Source: Arion vulgaris
Lineage: Eukaryota > Mollusca > Gastropoda > Stylommatophora > Arionidae
DNA: 64,000 nt
NCBI GenBank assembly: GCA_020796225.1
Contig: CM036754.1
Coordinates: 13,159,867-13,223,866 of the forward strand
Reading direction: 5' to 3'
Position 1 is the first letter of the stretch. Each line of letters starts with the position of its first letter. The notes beneath the pieces are model-generated. The model was not told the DNA's origin. It worked only from the letters and a program-made list of their open reading frames with translations, and made no database searches. The translations under genes were made by a program, and so were the position numbers. This document shows, piece by piece, positions 42,295-52,589 of the stretch.

Positions 42295-43400
42295 ATGGAC
42301 CAACTTTTATCATGAATTTTACCGTGGTTTTAAGGGACTCTGTTCCTCCGTACAGCTTTTCGCGAAGCTCTGTGTTTTGGGGCCATGTTTTTTCTTATAC
42401 CTGCTAACCGTTGACAGTCTTGCAGAACGTGTTCTGCCGTCATGTCCGCCTTTTGCAGGGGCACAGGCTAGTTGTGCCAATCTTAAATTTGTGGAACATG
42501 TGGGCTCGGAGCTTGTTGTGTCCGGTACGGAGGCGAAGTATGGCAACTTGTTCACTACGAGAGAGACCATAGTATCCGTCGCTGTTGGTATACTGAGGAT
42601 GGTCTTTTGTCCATTTGTTTCTATAGTGCGAGCCGATGGTTGTTTTAGCTTCCTCATAACTGATCTCGAGATCAGTCTGAGGTGATCGCCCACCTTCTTT
42701 GGCTAGTTTGTCGGCTGCTTCGTTTCCCCTTACGTTACAGTATGATGGTATCCACTGAATGACGGTACGTTTGAGTGAGCGCGTTAGTTCATCGAGGGCC
42801 GTTTTGAGCTCATTCAGCTCTGTTTTGCAAACACTTCTGAGTGCCGTGATGACCGATAGAGCATCGGTGAAAATCACGACCTTGTTGCGAGCGGTGCCTA
42901 TTCTCGCTAGGATCATTTCGGCAGCAGCTTTTATTACCTCAGCCTCTGCTCGGTAGTTATTCGAGTATTTGCCTGTGGCAATCGCTTTCGTTGACAAATA
43001 AGACAAGAGACCAAGCAAGAAAATGTATCAAATTTTATAAGAAAGCGCCGCTGGAACTACATCGGTCACACACTTAGAATGGATGAGAGAGACTCCCTTA
43101 CCAATCCCTCATATGGACACCAGAGGGGAAAAGAAAACGAGGAAGACCAAGAGAGACTCTGCGTAGAACCATCACCAGAGAAGGCTCAACGATGGACCTA
43201 GTAAACATTAAAGACCTAAAACAGATAGCAACGAACCGCGAGACATGGAGAGCTATGATCTCTGCCCTATGCGCCGCCCACAGGCCCAAGAGGAAAGACT
43301 AACTAATCGCTTTCGTGACCGTCACTTTCATTGGTAGTTTAAGCACTATTCTACCTCCGCTCATTTCCTCACACGTGGAAAGTCGAGTATGGGATTGAAC
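42295..43400 (-). pseudogene. RNase H domain and tail of a non-LTR element, split by a nested insertion
   Basis: A long minus-strand frame gives NNYRAEAEVIKAAAEMI, VVIFTDALSVITALRS, IQWIPSYCNVRGNEAADKLA, LRLRTGHNKLRAHM and then, frameshifted, TAEHVLQDC. This is a well preserved RNase H core (D of FTDALS, and N-x-x-A-D) plus its tail. The N-terminal strand (GGRIVLKLPMKVTVTKAIA) continues only after removing the 313-bp insert at 42992-43304. Confidence 0.85.
42992..43304 (+). pseudogene. Nested retrotransposon 3' end with 12-bp duplication
   Basis: The plus strand reads WNYIGHTLRMDERDSL, then after a one-base shift LIWTPEGKRKRGRPRETLRR and LKQIATNRETWRAMISALCA, ending in a stop. The 12 bp AATCGCTTTCGT are duplicated at 42980-42991 and 43305-43316. 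So a 5'-truncated RTE-like copy inserted into the older RNase H element on the opposite strand. Confidence 0.88.
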
Positions 43401-43839
43401 CTACAACTCTCTTGTGTTCGAACGCTTATGCATTACGCAAATCCATCCTACTTTGTTATACTGTAATGCAGAAATATGTTTCTATATCCGCAACGAGGTG
43501 GAGCATAGTCTTGGTCAGTGCCAGCTCACTGACCCTTACCAGTCCCTTTTTTTCATTGCGCATGTGGAGCTACATTTGTTATGTCATAGTTACTTCATAC
43601 TATTAAACTTCAGAATTCTCCGGCCTCCTGGTTTATTTTGCATAGTCTCCATTGTAGCTAATTAACGGAGAAAAGGGCATGAAATTTGTGCAACATTTTG
43701 ACTTTATTAATTTTTCACTTCTTTATTTATAATTTCTTCACGGGTAATTTTGTGTTGACATCTAGTGTTGTCAGGGATATAATCTTAGTTTTTTCTCTTT
43801 TATTCAGAAACAAAAAAGTTCTGACTGATAAGATCATCA

Positions 43840-44200
43840 TCATCATTTCATTTCGATGAATAACCATGTGTGCTCTGATCTCTTTCTTACACAGGAAGAT
43901 CTCAGCGGCAGTGCACGAACTCCGTATCATCCGGGAGGGATTTTAGAATTTTGAAGGTGATAAAGTTTTTTGATAGGACTTTAATTTTAATTTTTTTCTT
44001 ATTCAGCAAAATTTGCACAGGCAGCAGCTTTACATTATACTCTTATCGATTTTTAACTGCTTACGGTTCTTTTATTTGCCCAACTTATACACGGGATCTA
44101 CGGTTTAATCGTCCTTCTCAAGTATGACTAGGAACTCGTTTTCCCCCTACATAAGGGATCTCTAGATAAAATATCCGGATCATTCCATAAATATAACATG
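43840..44200 (+). repeat. Dispersed repeat F, best copy
   Basis: Collinear with 16085-16480: CGATGAATAACCATGTGTGC, TTACACAGGAAGATCTCAGC, CAGTGCACGAACTCCGTATC, ACGGGATCTACGGTTTAATC, TATGACTAGGAACTCG and AGGGATCTCTAGATAAAATA. Confidence 0.7.
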
Positions 44201-44234
44201 ATCTGAAACTAGTGGATAACAATTCAGATCGCCC

Positions 44235-44527
44235 GAGTGGTTACCGGGGCCCAAATTTGGGGTGTAAAGAATAGAACTACTGTTGCCTGCCATGCATGTC
44301 GTAAGAGGCGACTAAGGAGGATAGGTTGAAATTGGATGCATGTGTCCTAAACGTGTAGAAGTCTATGCGTTTAGGGGCCCATCAAACCAATGTGCAACGT
44401 ATACACGTTCTTGGCAATGATCAAACATATCACAAAGAGTGATTAAAATTGGTCGTAAAGAACGAACGCAAAGAAGATATCACAAAGTGATTAAAATTGG
44501 TCGTAAAGAACGAACGCAAAGAAGAAG
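44235..44527 (+). mobile_element. SINE with conserved core (family N), copy 2
   Basis: GTGGTTACCGGGGCCCAAAT, the core GCATGTCGTAAGAGGCGACT, and the family N tail. The last 46 or so bp (CACAAAGAGTGATTAAAATT then GGTCGTAAAGAACGAACGCA) are repeated once more in tandem before the A-rich end. Confidence 0.88.
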
Positions 44528-44689
44528 AACAATTCAGATGTCGATTCTTCCAGTTGCAAGATAGTCACGTAGAGTTATCACACAGAGCTTGTAGTTCAAC
44601 ATTTAAAATATTACATATAAACAGACATTATGCATATTCAGAAGAAGAAACGTGAAGCAGATTTTTAGAATTGTGACACAATAATAATA

Positions 44690-45102
44690 ATTCCTCTCGT
44701 ACCGTTATATGTTACATAGCGGCAGCAAGCAATTTCTCCATACCGCTATATCTTGGGCAACTCGCTCAATATCCTCCATGGAACTAAGATCGATATTTCT
44801 TGCCTCTCTCAGTAAAGTTCGTTTCAGGGTCTCCCTAGGTCGTAGCCTCTGTCTTGAACCCTTTGCATCCCACTTCAATGCCGCCTGCTTTGATATTCGT
44901 TGATCATTTCTCTTCAAAATGTGTACAACATATCTCCATCCTCTCTTTCCTATAACTGCTGTCACTAGTGGTTGACCAGACATTTCTCTGATTTCATCAC
45001 TGCTCCTGATTTCGTTCCATTTTATATTCATAATTTTTCGCAGACATCTATTTTCAAATGCAAGTCAACTTGCCTTCTACATCTGTAGTCATTTTCCAAG
45101 GT
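44690..45102 (-). pseudogene. Retrotransposon tail, LRRND family
   Basis: The minus strand reads RNDQRISKQAALKWDAKGSR, LKRTLLREARNIDLSSMEDI and ERVAQDIAVWRNCLLPL in one open frame of 108 codons. It is nearly identical to 38745-39330. Confidence 0.8.
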
Positions 45103-45109
45103 GACACTA

Positions 45110-45700
45110 TGTCTAAAATAAAATATTAACAGATATTTCAAGAGAAATTGAATTGTAGAGAGCAACTGGCAAATAAAAGGTGAACGGACAATCTGGTATA
45201 AGCTCGTGAAAATCGACCAGACAGGGCGGATAATGCCACTCACCAGCATCCAAACTACATTTTGCACATAGTTTAGAGATGAGATAATTGCCACAATATA
45301 TCGCTGCTGCGTGCAGCAAATGTTATCTTCTAACGCATTTACGTCGCGAGCGTTAAATTAAAACGCAATTTCTTGATCGATGCCCCCGGTATCACTGAAT
45401 GCTGATGGCTTGAGTAGGCAGAAACGAGTCCGAGTTTTCTGCCCAATCAGCTCATCATTTGCAGTCACGTGTGTTCAAGTCACTGTGTACGTATCGATTT
45501 ACAGAACACACTGACCTGAATATTTATGTGATGCACTCACTGTCGTAACTGCTGGATGAATTATGTTATAATGTGGATGCACGGGGGACCAATCAATTTG
45601 AAAGTAACGTTGACAGATATAAATAGAAAATGATGTCACGAGGAAGTATGCCTATATCTGACGTCTTACACACTTACTATACGTCTTACTTACTATTCTA
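45110..45700. other. No gene seen
   Basis: Unassigned sequence. Confidence 0.4.
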
Positions 45701-45709
45701 CGTAGTGTT

Positions 45710-45880
45710 GATGAGGACCTTTATGTCATGATGGCACCGACGAGGAGGACCATCATGTCATGGTGTCAGTGTCGAGGAGGACCTTCATGTCATAGTGACA
45801 GTGACGAGGAGGACCTACATGTTATGGTGGCAATGACGAGGAAGACCTACATGTTATGGTGGCACTGATGAAGACGACTC
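45710..45880. repeat. 33-36-bp minisatellite
   Basis: Five imperfect copies of GACGAGGAGGACCT.CATGT plus TATGGTGGCA.T. Confidence 0.85.
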
Positions 45881-46074
45881 AGTGTCCGCCCGCTTTGTAC
45901 TTTCTTCTCAATATCATTTACGCTGAGATCTGCCTACTCGTTGATGCTGTCAGTCAATCTGTTTGTTTCTATTATCTTTCTCGTTTCCTTGGAGTATAAC
46001 TTTTTAACCACGACCGGCAAATCTGATCATGTGCATATACCTCTACGGCATGTTCTTATTCGTGAAACTTTCCA

Positions 46075-46740
46075 AGTTTATGATATACTGAACTCTTTGC
46101 TAAACTATATCATTTACAATTATATGAATCTCCTCTCGAATCCCAAGTCTGTTGTATGTGCCCAAGTCTGTTGTATGTGCCTATGTATGTAAGTTTATGA
46201 AATACTCAACTCTTTGGTAAACTATATCGTTTATAGTTATATGAATCTCTTTTCGAATCCCAAGTCTATTGTATGTGCACATGTCTGTTGTATGTGCCTA
46301 TGTATGTAAGTTTATGAAATACTCAACTCTTTGGTAAACTATATCGTTTATAGTTATATGAATCTCTTTTCGAATCCCAAGTCTATTGTATGTGTCTACG
46401 TCTGTGCCCAAATATATTGTATGTGCCTATGTCTGTGCCCAAATATATTGTCTGTGCCTATGTCTGTTGTGTGTACCAATTTGTTATATGTGCCTATGTC
46501 CGTTGTCTGTGCCCAAATATATTGTCTGTGCCTATGTCTGTTGTATGTACCAATTTATGTTATATGTGCCTAAGTCTGTTGTCTGTGCTCCTGTATATGC
46601 CCATGTTTGTTGACTGTACCCATGTCCGTGCCCACGGCCTATACCTATGACCGTGCCCAAGTCTGTTGTCTCTGCCCAAATATGTTTCTGTGCCCAAGTC
46701 TGTTCCCATGTCTGTTGTATATGTCTGTTGTCTGTGATCA
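46075..46740. repeat. 116-bp tandem triplet followed by a TGTGCC-rich minisatellite
   Basis: Three copies start AAGTTTATGA.ATACT.AACT (46075, 46191, 46309), each running into ATATGAATCTC and CGAATCCCAAGTCT. From about 46380 the tail block GTCTGTTGTATGTGCCTATG and TGCCCAAATATATTGTCTGT is amplified on its own. The repeated Cys- and Tyr-rich open frames here are products of the repeat. Confidence 0.85.
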
Positions 46741-46849
46741 TGTTTCACATACATATATAAACATATAAATATCAAAAACACATAATTGTCTGATTTTGAT
46801 TTTGCGTGTACGGTTTCGTATTTCCGACAAAGTCTTCAGGCGAGCTGGA

Positions 46850-47075
46850 AAGTCGTGATAGCGTAATTATTAGTGCATTCTCGTCTTAAGCGTGTGGTTC
46901 GGGTTCAATTCCACAGTGGGTGTGAAATATTTGTTCTAACCGCAACGACTCACACACAGGTCGGCCCAGCCTCAATTTTGGGTACCTAAAAATAATCGAG
47001 AAGTAAAAGCGGCCGGTGTAATGCTGACCACAACACCTATCATCAATGAAAAGTACGGGCGTAATATTATATTCC
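46850..47075 (+). mobile_element. tRNA-related SINE, family B, copy 3
   Basis: The head GTTCGGGTTCAATTCC (B box) is followed by CAGCCTCAATTTTGGGTACC, GGCCGGTGTAATGCTGACCA and ATCAATGAAAAGTACGGGCG. Confidence 0.7.
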
Positions 47076-47079
47076 TCAT

Positions 47080-47530
47080 GGCATTAAAAGTGGTTCCTTT
47101 ACTCGTTTTTATTTCAGGTAAGACAATACTGCTGTTGTCTCGATTTGTTTCTTGTTAGAACTTATAAATAAGAGCCTTCTTTACTGATGACTTCAATGTG
47201 TTCACTACAGATTCTAGCTGTTTATGTTGTCTGTATTATTTGTGCTGCAACTTGTGATGTTACTTGTCATTATTTTACTTTTATAAACAGTGATCTCCAT
47301 TCCATATTTATTAGAGATGCTGTCTACTAGCACCATCAGTTGAGATAGTCCCTGGTTCGCCCTCTCCCCTTCCTATGTCATCATCAACAAATATGTGATA
47401 AGTAATCATTTTTCTTTCACAATAATTATCAAGGACCAGCTTTAGGTTACGTTGACAGATCTTCAGTAAACTGGAGTTGACAACTGTTTTCTTTGAACTT
47501 ATTAAAGTATACGTGTGCGTGTGAACAAAA
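47080..47530. other. No gene seen
   Basis: Unassigned AT-rich sequence. Confidence 0.4.
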
Positions 47531-47534
47531 CAAA

Positions 47535-47880
47535 AGCGAGGAAGAATTAAGAAGTGGAAGAATTAAGAAGAGGAAGAATTAAGAAGAGGAAGAATTAAGA
47601 AGAGGAAGAATTAAGAAGAGGAAGAATTAAGAAGTGGAAGAATTAAGAAGAGGAAGAATTAAGAAGAGGAAGAATTAAGAAGAAGAAGAATTAAGTTGAG
47701 GAAGAATTAAGAAGAGGAAGAAGAACAAGAAGGGGAAGAAGAGAAAGAAGATGTGTACATAGAGACAAAGAGAAGAGATAGGAGGAGGAGGATAGTAATA
47801 AAGATGGGCAGACGAACGAAGAGAAGAACAATATGAAGAAGAATAATATAAAGATAGAAAGAAAAAAGAAGAATCTTTCA
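47535..47880. repeat. Polypurine tract with 16-bp repeat
   Basis: About eleven copies of GAAGAATTAAGAAGAG (GTG variants), followed by a longer purine-biased stretch to about 47880. The minus-strand frame over it (Ser/Leu/Phe-rich) is a by-product. Confidence 0.92.
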
Positions 47881-48094
47881 CTTCACACAGATATGAACTC
47901 TCCATTTCTAATTTCCAACATGGCAAGTAGAGAATACAGAGCGTTAAGAATCTCAGGGAAAAACACCTGAACCAATGAATATGATAAATAAATAGACAGT
48001 GAACAAGTCTTAGGTGATTCCGGAAAAAACAAATGACCAAACACAGGATTCGAACCAGAAATATTTATTTCTTACAGCACCAGTTGCCTAGTCC

Positions 48095-48350
48095 CACAGA
48101 ATGAATATGGAAATCGTGGCATATCCTTTACAGGACATAGTCATTAACCACAGTAAACGAGTCGTTGATTTTCTAGTCACCACTTATAAGTTCAGTAGTT
48201 TGCCATTGCTTTCTGAATGGTGAGGTCTATTTTACCTTTTGTAAAATCCCACGAAACAATTTGCTTCCAAACTTGCATACCGTGGGGTTTGAACCAGGTA
48301 CGCTTGGGTTTGTGATCGAGCTCACTATAATTTTAAAAACACAACCAGCT
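48095..48350 (-). mobile_element. tRNA-related SINE, family C, copy 2
   Basis: On the minus strand: GTACCTGGTTCAAACCCCAC (B box), TTTCGTGGGATTTTACAAAA, AAAGCAATGGCAAACTACTG and TCCTGTAAAGGATATGCCAC. Confidence 0.75.
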
Positions 48351-48354
48351 AGCT

Positions 48355-48945
48355 CTCAACTTGTTTTTTTTCCCTGAAAGCCCATATTACTTGTTCAGTG
48401 TCTATTTCTTCAACATGGCAATTAGGAAGTAAAATAAAGGAATCTCTTGTTTATAAACAGCTGAAGTCGAGGAGATAAACATGACAACACAAACAGTTAT
48501 AGTTTGGTAAATAACATCATTTTATGTACATTTTTATTACATGTTCTTTGCATCTCTTGTTTGACACTGTCAACAATCTGTATTCAATCTGTTTCTGTCT
48601 TTGTATCTATCATGTCTGGAAGACCGGCAGAACGCTTCCCATTATCAAATAATTATATTTATTTCTTATTCAGTAAACCCTGTTGCAACAAATAAGTCGA
48701 CCATTTGTAAGATTTAATATATATATATATATATATATATTGTCAATATATTCGCACATACTCATACAATCCTTTCATTCAGCTATCTATTAATCAATTT
48801 ACACACGTACAGAAGCATTCGGAGTTATATTCAAACAAAAATAATATCTGAAGTTGAACATTTGGCCTGTCTGTTTACAAACCTGGCAATGTTAGTAAGC
48901 GTGCAATCTGTCATGTCCATTACAATGTATTACAGAGCTTACTGC
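48355..48945. other. 3' flank of the carrier gene
   Basis: Contains a short (TA)n run at about 48718-48740 and AT-rich sequence. No other feature; the carrier 3' UTR should lie here. Confidence 0.4.
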
Positions 48946-48950
48946 TCTGA

Positions 48951-49136
48951 TCAAGGCGGGTTGAATATGTTAAGTTCTTTGAGTAATTGTGAGTAGACAA
49001 GGAAAGTGACACCATTGACTGGTAGCGCCCTGAGAATGGTAATGAAGGTTCCACGATAGAGGACTCTGAAGCCACCTCTTTTCACTGTCCTGGTTGCGCA
49101 GTCCCAGAAGCCTTTATAGCGAAATTCGTGGTCAAC
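48951..49136 (-). CDS. Mitochondrial carrier (SLC25 family), last coding exon
   Basis: 62 codons ending in TGA at 48953-48951. The acceptor TTTTATGTACATGCAG ends at 49137. Phase 0 by reading frame. It encodes VDHEFRYKGFWDCATRTVKR, GGFRVLYRGTFITILRALPV and NGVTFLVYSQLLKEL. This is the third-repeat matrix helix (Y-x-G-x-x-D-C), the E/G-G-x-x-x-L-Y-R-G loop and transmembrane helix 6 of a mitochondrial inner-membrane solute carrier. RALPVNGVTF resembles the carnitine/amino-acid carrier branch (SLC25A20/29/45/47/48); the substrate cannot be told from one exon. The upstream exon should end in P-x-D-x-x-K-x-R-x-Q, and I did not find it in the window. Confidence 0.85.
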   Translation of the reverse strand, partial: VDHEFRYKGFWDCATRTVKRGGFRVLYRGTFITILRALPVNGVTFLVYSQLLKELNIFNPP

Positions 49137-49344
49137 CTGCATGTACATAAAATCAACGTTGACATTGGTTTAATTAGCTACGTATAGCTGTGTTACGTTA
49201 GTGGTATAAGTAGTTAAGGCGACGAGTACATGCAATATTAATACTCTTGTTATACACAATATGAGAGGCATTCTATTATTAATTTTACATATGGGGGTCA
49301 TCGATGGCCATGTTCAAGGACAGTAACTCAAACATTAAAGAACA

Positions 49345-49690
49345 CGATCAAATCTTTTGAAATAAAGTGCTACATAACAATTCTTAGAACACACTGGACA
49401 GAGAAGAGAAAGAATATAGACATCCTACAAGACCTGAACATCAAGGAACGTTGGTTTATAAACAACGTGTCCTGGAAACTGAAAGATGTGTCACATTAAA
49501 TGTCACAGTAGTTTGGAGAGAACAGTAAGGGTGGGGAAGAGGGAGGGGGTGTGATTGTTTCAGGAAGACGAGGTAGGGGACCGACCAAACGACGGCGGTA
49601 ACTGGCAATTAAATACATCTCGAGCATGATGTTGGCAGAACTAGTTAAAGACCGCGAGCTTTCAGACATGATGTGAGCTACACCTCTACA
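49345..49690 (+). pseudogene. RTE-like retrotransposon tail
   Basis: The plus strand reads ILRTHWTEKRKNIDILQDLN and IKERWFINNVSWKLKDV, then broken pieces of the S-L-E-R-T-V and R-G-R-P basic tail. Same family as 58990-59280. It lies in the intron upstream of the carrier exon. Confidence 0.75.
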
Positions 49691-49699
49691 TGATAATGA

Positions 49700-50215
49700 T
49701 ACACTGTTGAAACACACACATTAATGGCTACTTCAAGTATGAACTCAGTGTACATATGATGAATACCAATCACAATCTACTATTAGATTTATGTAATATT
49801 TGATGGACAGCTACAATCACTTTACAATCATACCATAGCAACAGAGGTCATGCGCCCTTACCACCTCCCATCACAATAATTGAATTATTTTATGTCACTT
49901 ATATTAACCATTAAATCAGGAATGCCAGTTTGGTTTTAATTTATGCCATATTAATAGAAATATGCATACCGCTACCATGGGCGTCTACATAAATGTTTAC
50001 ACGAGGGGACAAAATGAATTTAAAAAGATATTAGATGGTAGTTTACTACGGGGAAATGGAGATCAGATTCGTATCAAACTGTGTTATCAAAAGGCTATTT
50101 TCCTGGGGGTGGTACTTACCCCCTTTTGCCGTAACATATGTACACCCATGATCCCTACCACCAACTATATATATTAACAGATAGTCACAGTAGATGTGAG
50201 GTTATACTGCATGCG
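49700..50215. other. No gene seen
   Basis: Unassigned. The GGTAGTTTACTACGGGGAAA block around 50034 resembles 39940-40010, so part is an unnamed repeat. Confidence 0.4.
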
Positions 50216-50219
50216 TCCT

Positions 50220-50400
50220 AATATGTTAGGGTCGATTTGATATTCAGATAACAACAGCTCGAAATTCCTCCCTGTCCTGTCTGAGGTGTCCGGCGTCTGT
50301 TGCAGTCATACTCAACTCGTCTTTAACATTTTGCACCCATCATCTCCTTGGTCGGCCTCTCCTTCGTCTGCCCGCTATAATGTCTCCTAGAATGATCTCC
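50220..50400 (-). pseudogene. RTE-like retrotransposon tail
   Basis: The minus strand reads GDIIAGRRRGRPRR, WVQNVKDELSMTATDAGHLR and QDREEFRAVV, the last part of the tail family, with one in-frame stop. Confidence 0.75.
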
Positions 50401-50583
50401 ATAAAATCATGTCGTTATACATGTCTAATAAAATATTTCATTTTTTTCTCATCTTTATCAACCACTGTGGAGCGTCTGCCCGCTATAATGTCTCCCAGAA
50501 TGATCTCCATAAAATCATGTCGCTATACATGTCTAATAAAATATTTCATTTTTTCTCTTCTTTATCAACCACCGTGGAGCGTC
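50365..50583. repeat. Two-copy tandem duplication of about 110 bp
   Basis: CGTCTGCCCGCTATAATGTC through TTTATCAACCAC.GTGGAG occurs twice almost perfectly, joining the retrotransposon tail to the SINE that follows. Confidence 0.88.
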
Positions 50584-50584
50584 T

Positions 50585-50775
50585 GGCCGAATTGATTAGA
50601 GCGCAGCTCCCATGCGGAGACCCGGGTTCATTCCCGGTAAGGTCAATGAGTTTTTTTCTGTCGGGGGCATAAAGAAAAATCATAACCTGAACAGTTTCGC
50701 GGCGACTGCACTAACCATTAAATTCCACAGGCTCACGTCCCTCATGTCCTACACTGCCCTAAAAAGCAGTATTAC
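50585..50775 (+). mobile_element. tRNA-headed SINE, family E, copy 2
   Basis: The head GTCTGGCCGAATTGATTAGA then GCGCAGCTCCCATGCGGAGA and CCCGGGTTCATTCCCGG (A and B boxes) is followed by AACCTGAACAGTTTCGCGGC and CATGTCCTACACTGCCCTAA. Reverse copy at 1190-1385. It is unlikely to be a working tRNA, because the SINE body follows without a terminator and the B box has lost a base. Confidence 0.8.
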
Positions 50776-50779
50776 AAGC

Positions 50780-51355
50780 CGTAACGACATGTTTGTTTAC
50801 ATCCACCCACTTATCTTTCATTTTAAGCTGTTGCAAAACGGAGGTATTTATTCTTATTTTTGTCTGTCCATGGTTTTATGAGTACTCTTCTGTAGCACTT
50901 GCATTCCCAGGAATTCATCGATTTTTCAACAGTTTAATCAATAACCCATGCCTCACAGCTATACGTTGCTATAAGAAAAATGCATGCTTTTAAACATCCA
51001 AGTTCTGTCTTTATATCCGTTTCCTTTACAGATGTTTTGTAGTTTTTTTAATCTCGGTAGCACCATGTTCATTCTTCTTTCAATCTTCCTTATAACATTT
51101 CTCTCGCTTGTTAGCAATGAATCTAAATATTTAAAACTATCAACACTGTATCCACGTTGGGTCTACACAGCAGCTATATTTGTTTTATCTGTGATAAAGA
51201 GTTTGAATGGTGTGCACACAATATGTATTTAAATTTGTGAAGTTGTGGTTTAATTTGTTTTATGTTTGAATTGTTTGAACTCAAAGATTTCGCAACCAGG
51301 TCATCAAGCTATATTTTATGCGCCATACGTACATAATGAGTAGTGATGTACGTTT
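50780..51355. other. Degraded retroelement, no gene
   Basis: Plus-strand blocks such as TTCTGTAGCACTTGCATTCC and CTCACAGCTATACGTTGCT resemble the RT-end region of the family at 55800-56000, so this is probably an older minus-strand relic continuing from 50220. Confidence 0.45.
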
Positions 51356-51359
51356 AATA

Positions 51360-51600
51360 AAATAAGCGTTTTAAAGCAGAAGGATTGACTTCAGTGCACC
51401 AGGTTTTACCCCATATGGCTCGGCCCTTTCCGCAGAAATGGCACGCCACCTGCAGAGAGTACTGCACAAAGCACGAACTCCGTAGCTCCAGCAACAATCC
51501 TAGGGTCTCTGGAAAAACTGCACTCGTGAACAGAACAGTGCGGTCCGGATTCGAACCCACAAGGCAAAGGGCTTAACCACAGAACCCCCTTCCCTACGTT
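51360..51600 (-). mobile_element. tRNA-headed SINE, family D, best copy
   Basis: On the minus strand: TCTGTGGTTAAGCCCTTTGC, GGGTTCGAATCC (perfect B box), CACGAGTGCAGTTTTTCCAG, GCTACGGAGTTCGTGC and ATATGGGGTAAAACCTGGTG. Confidence 0.85.
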
Positions 51601-51819
51601 TAATCTAAGTATTTGTAACTAATCCCTCCTTTGCAACAAATACTCGCTAAGTTTAGTATTCGTTACTTAATCGTTACTTAGTGATTCAGTTATCAGAGGA
51701 CTATCATCATAGCACTCCGTACATGTCCATAGGTGCTCCGATCTACGCCTCAACAAATTCAGCAGCGTCTAGCGGCCTAACACGCTAGTTCGATCCAGTA
51801 CTTAGTGATTGTACAACAT

Positions 51820-52080
51820 CAGTACTAGACTTCATCAAGAAACAACAAATTAAATGGTTCGGTCACGTAAGCAGATTACCATCAGACAGTGCACCCCAAA
51901 GAGCAATGCTGCTCCGATACAATGGGTACAAAGCAAAAGGCCGGCCACGCAAAGATGGACCTCAGAGATAACAGAGGCGACGAAAGAGACTATCTACGAA
52001 GCGCATACTAGGGCCCGTTTTAGAAATCTCTTCCTGACCTGACGCTGTGAGGCATACAGGATTCGAGAAAGAAGAAGAAG
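51820..52080 (+). pseudogene. Retrotransposon tail, family G, copy 2
   Basis: FIKKQQIKWFGHVSRLPSDS, then KAKGRPRKDG and a shifted frame with SPDAV-like ends, followed by an (AAG)n run at about 52067-52092. Confidence 0.75.
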
Positions 52081-52094
52081 AAGAAGAAGAACTT

Positions 52095-52585
52095 AGTGAT
52101 TGTTGTCTATTACCACGTAGCCGACTTGAGGACACGAGTATAAAGTACTAGTAAATCTACAACTTGATAAGTAGACTTGGGAACTGCTACTATCAAGTAG
52201 TTGAAAATAAAGATAGTATGCAACAAGATATTTCTAAAATAAATAAATAAATAAGCATTATAGTAAGAAATGATAGCATTAAAAAATAATCATAAAAAAG
52301 CCAAATTATTATATACTAATGTACTATATTATATTAAGTTAATACTATTAATATATATACATTCATTTTCAGAACACTATTATAATAATGTACCTGAATA
52401 TTCAATTATATATAAATTGTGACAGAACATATAAAGTTATGCAAGGCTGCAATCTATCTACAAATCTGTTTAATATGAGTTATAAACACCGAAAAAATCA
52501 CGAGGAATGTAAGAGAAGACAGTGAAAATTAATATATTTATCCTTTTTTGTATTCGTAAGAAAAGAAATACACAAACTAAGATAT
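52095..52585. other. No gene seen
   Basis: Very AT-rich sequence. Confidence 0.4.
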
Positions 52586-52589
52586 GCTA

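Noticed and set aside
42440..43018. 192-codon RNase H frame as a host gene
   Set aside because: It belongs to a non-LTR retrotransposon: it continues into the typical tail, is frameshifted, and is split by another insertion.
46331..46650. Overlapping Cys/Tyr/Val-rich open frames (VCAYVCAQIYC type)
   Set aside because: They are translations of a TGTGCC-containing minisatellite and appear in several frames at once.
47675..48040. 121-codon Ser/Tyr/Leu-rich minus-strand frame resembling a membrane protein
   Set aside because: It is the complement of the polypurine tract; the hydrophobicity is a composition effect.
50585..50645. Possible tRNA gene (head with B box and CAT near the anticodon position)
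   Set aside because: A SINE body follows directly, the same unit occurs at 1190-1385, and the B box has lost a base.
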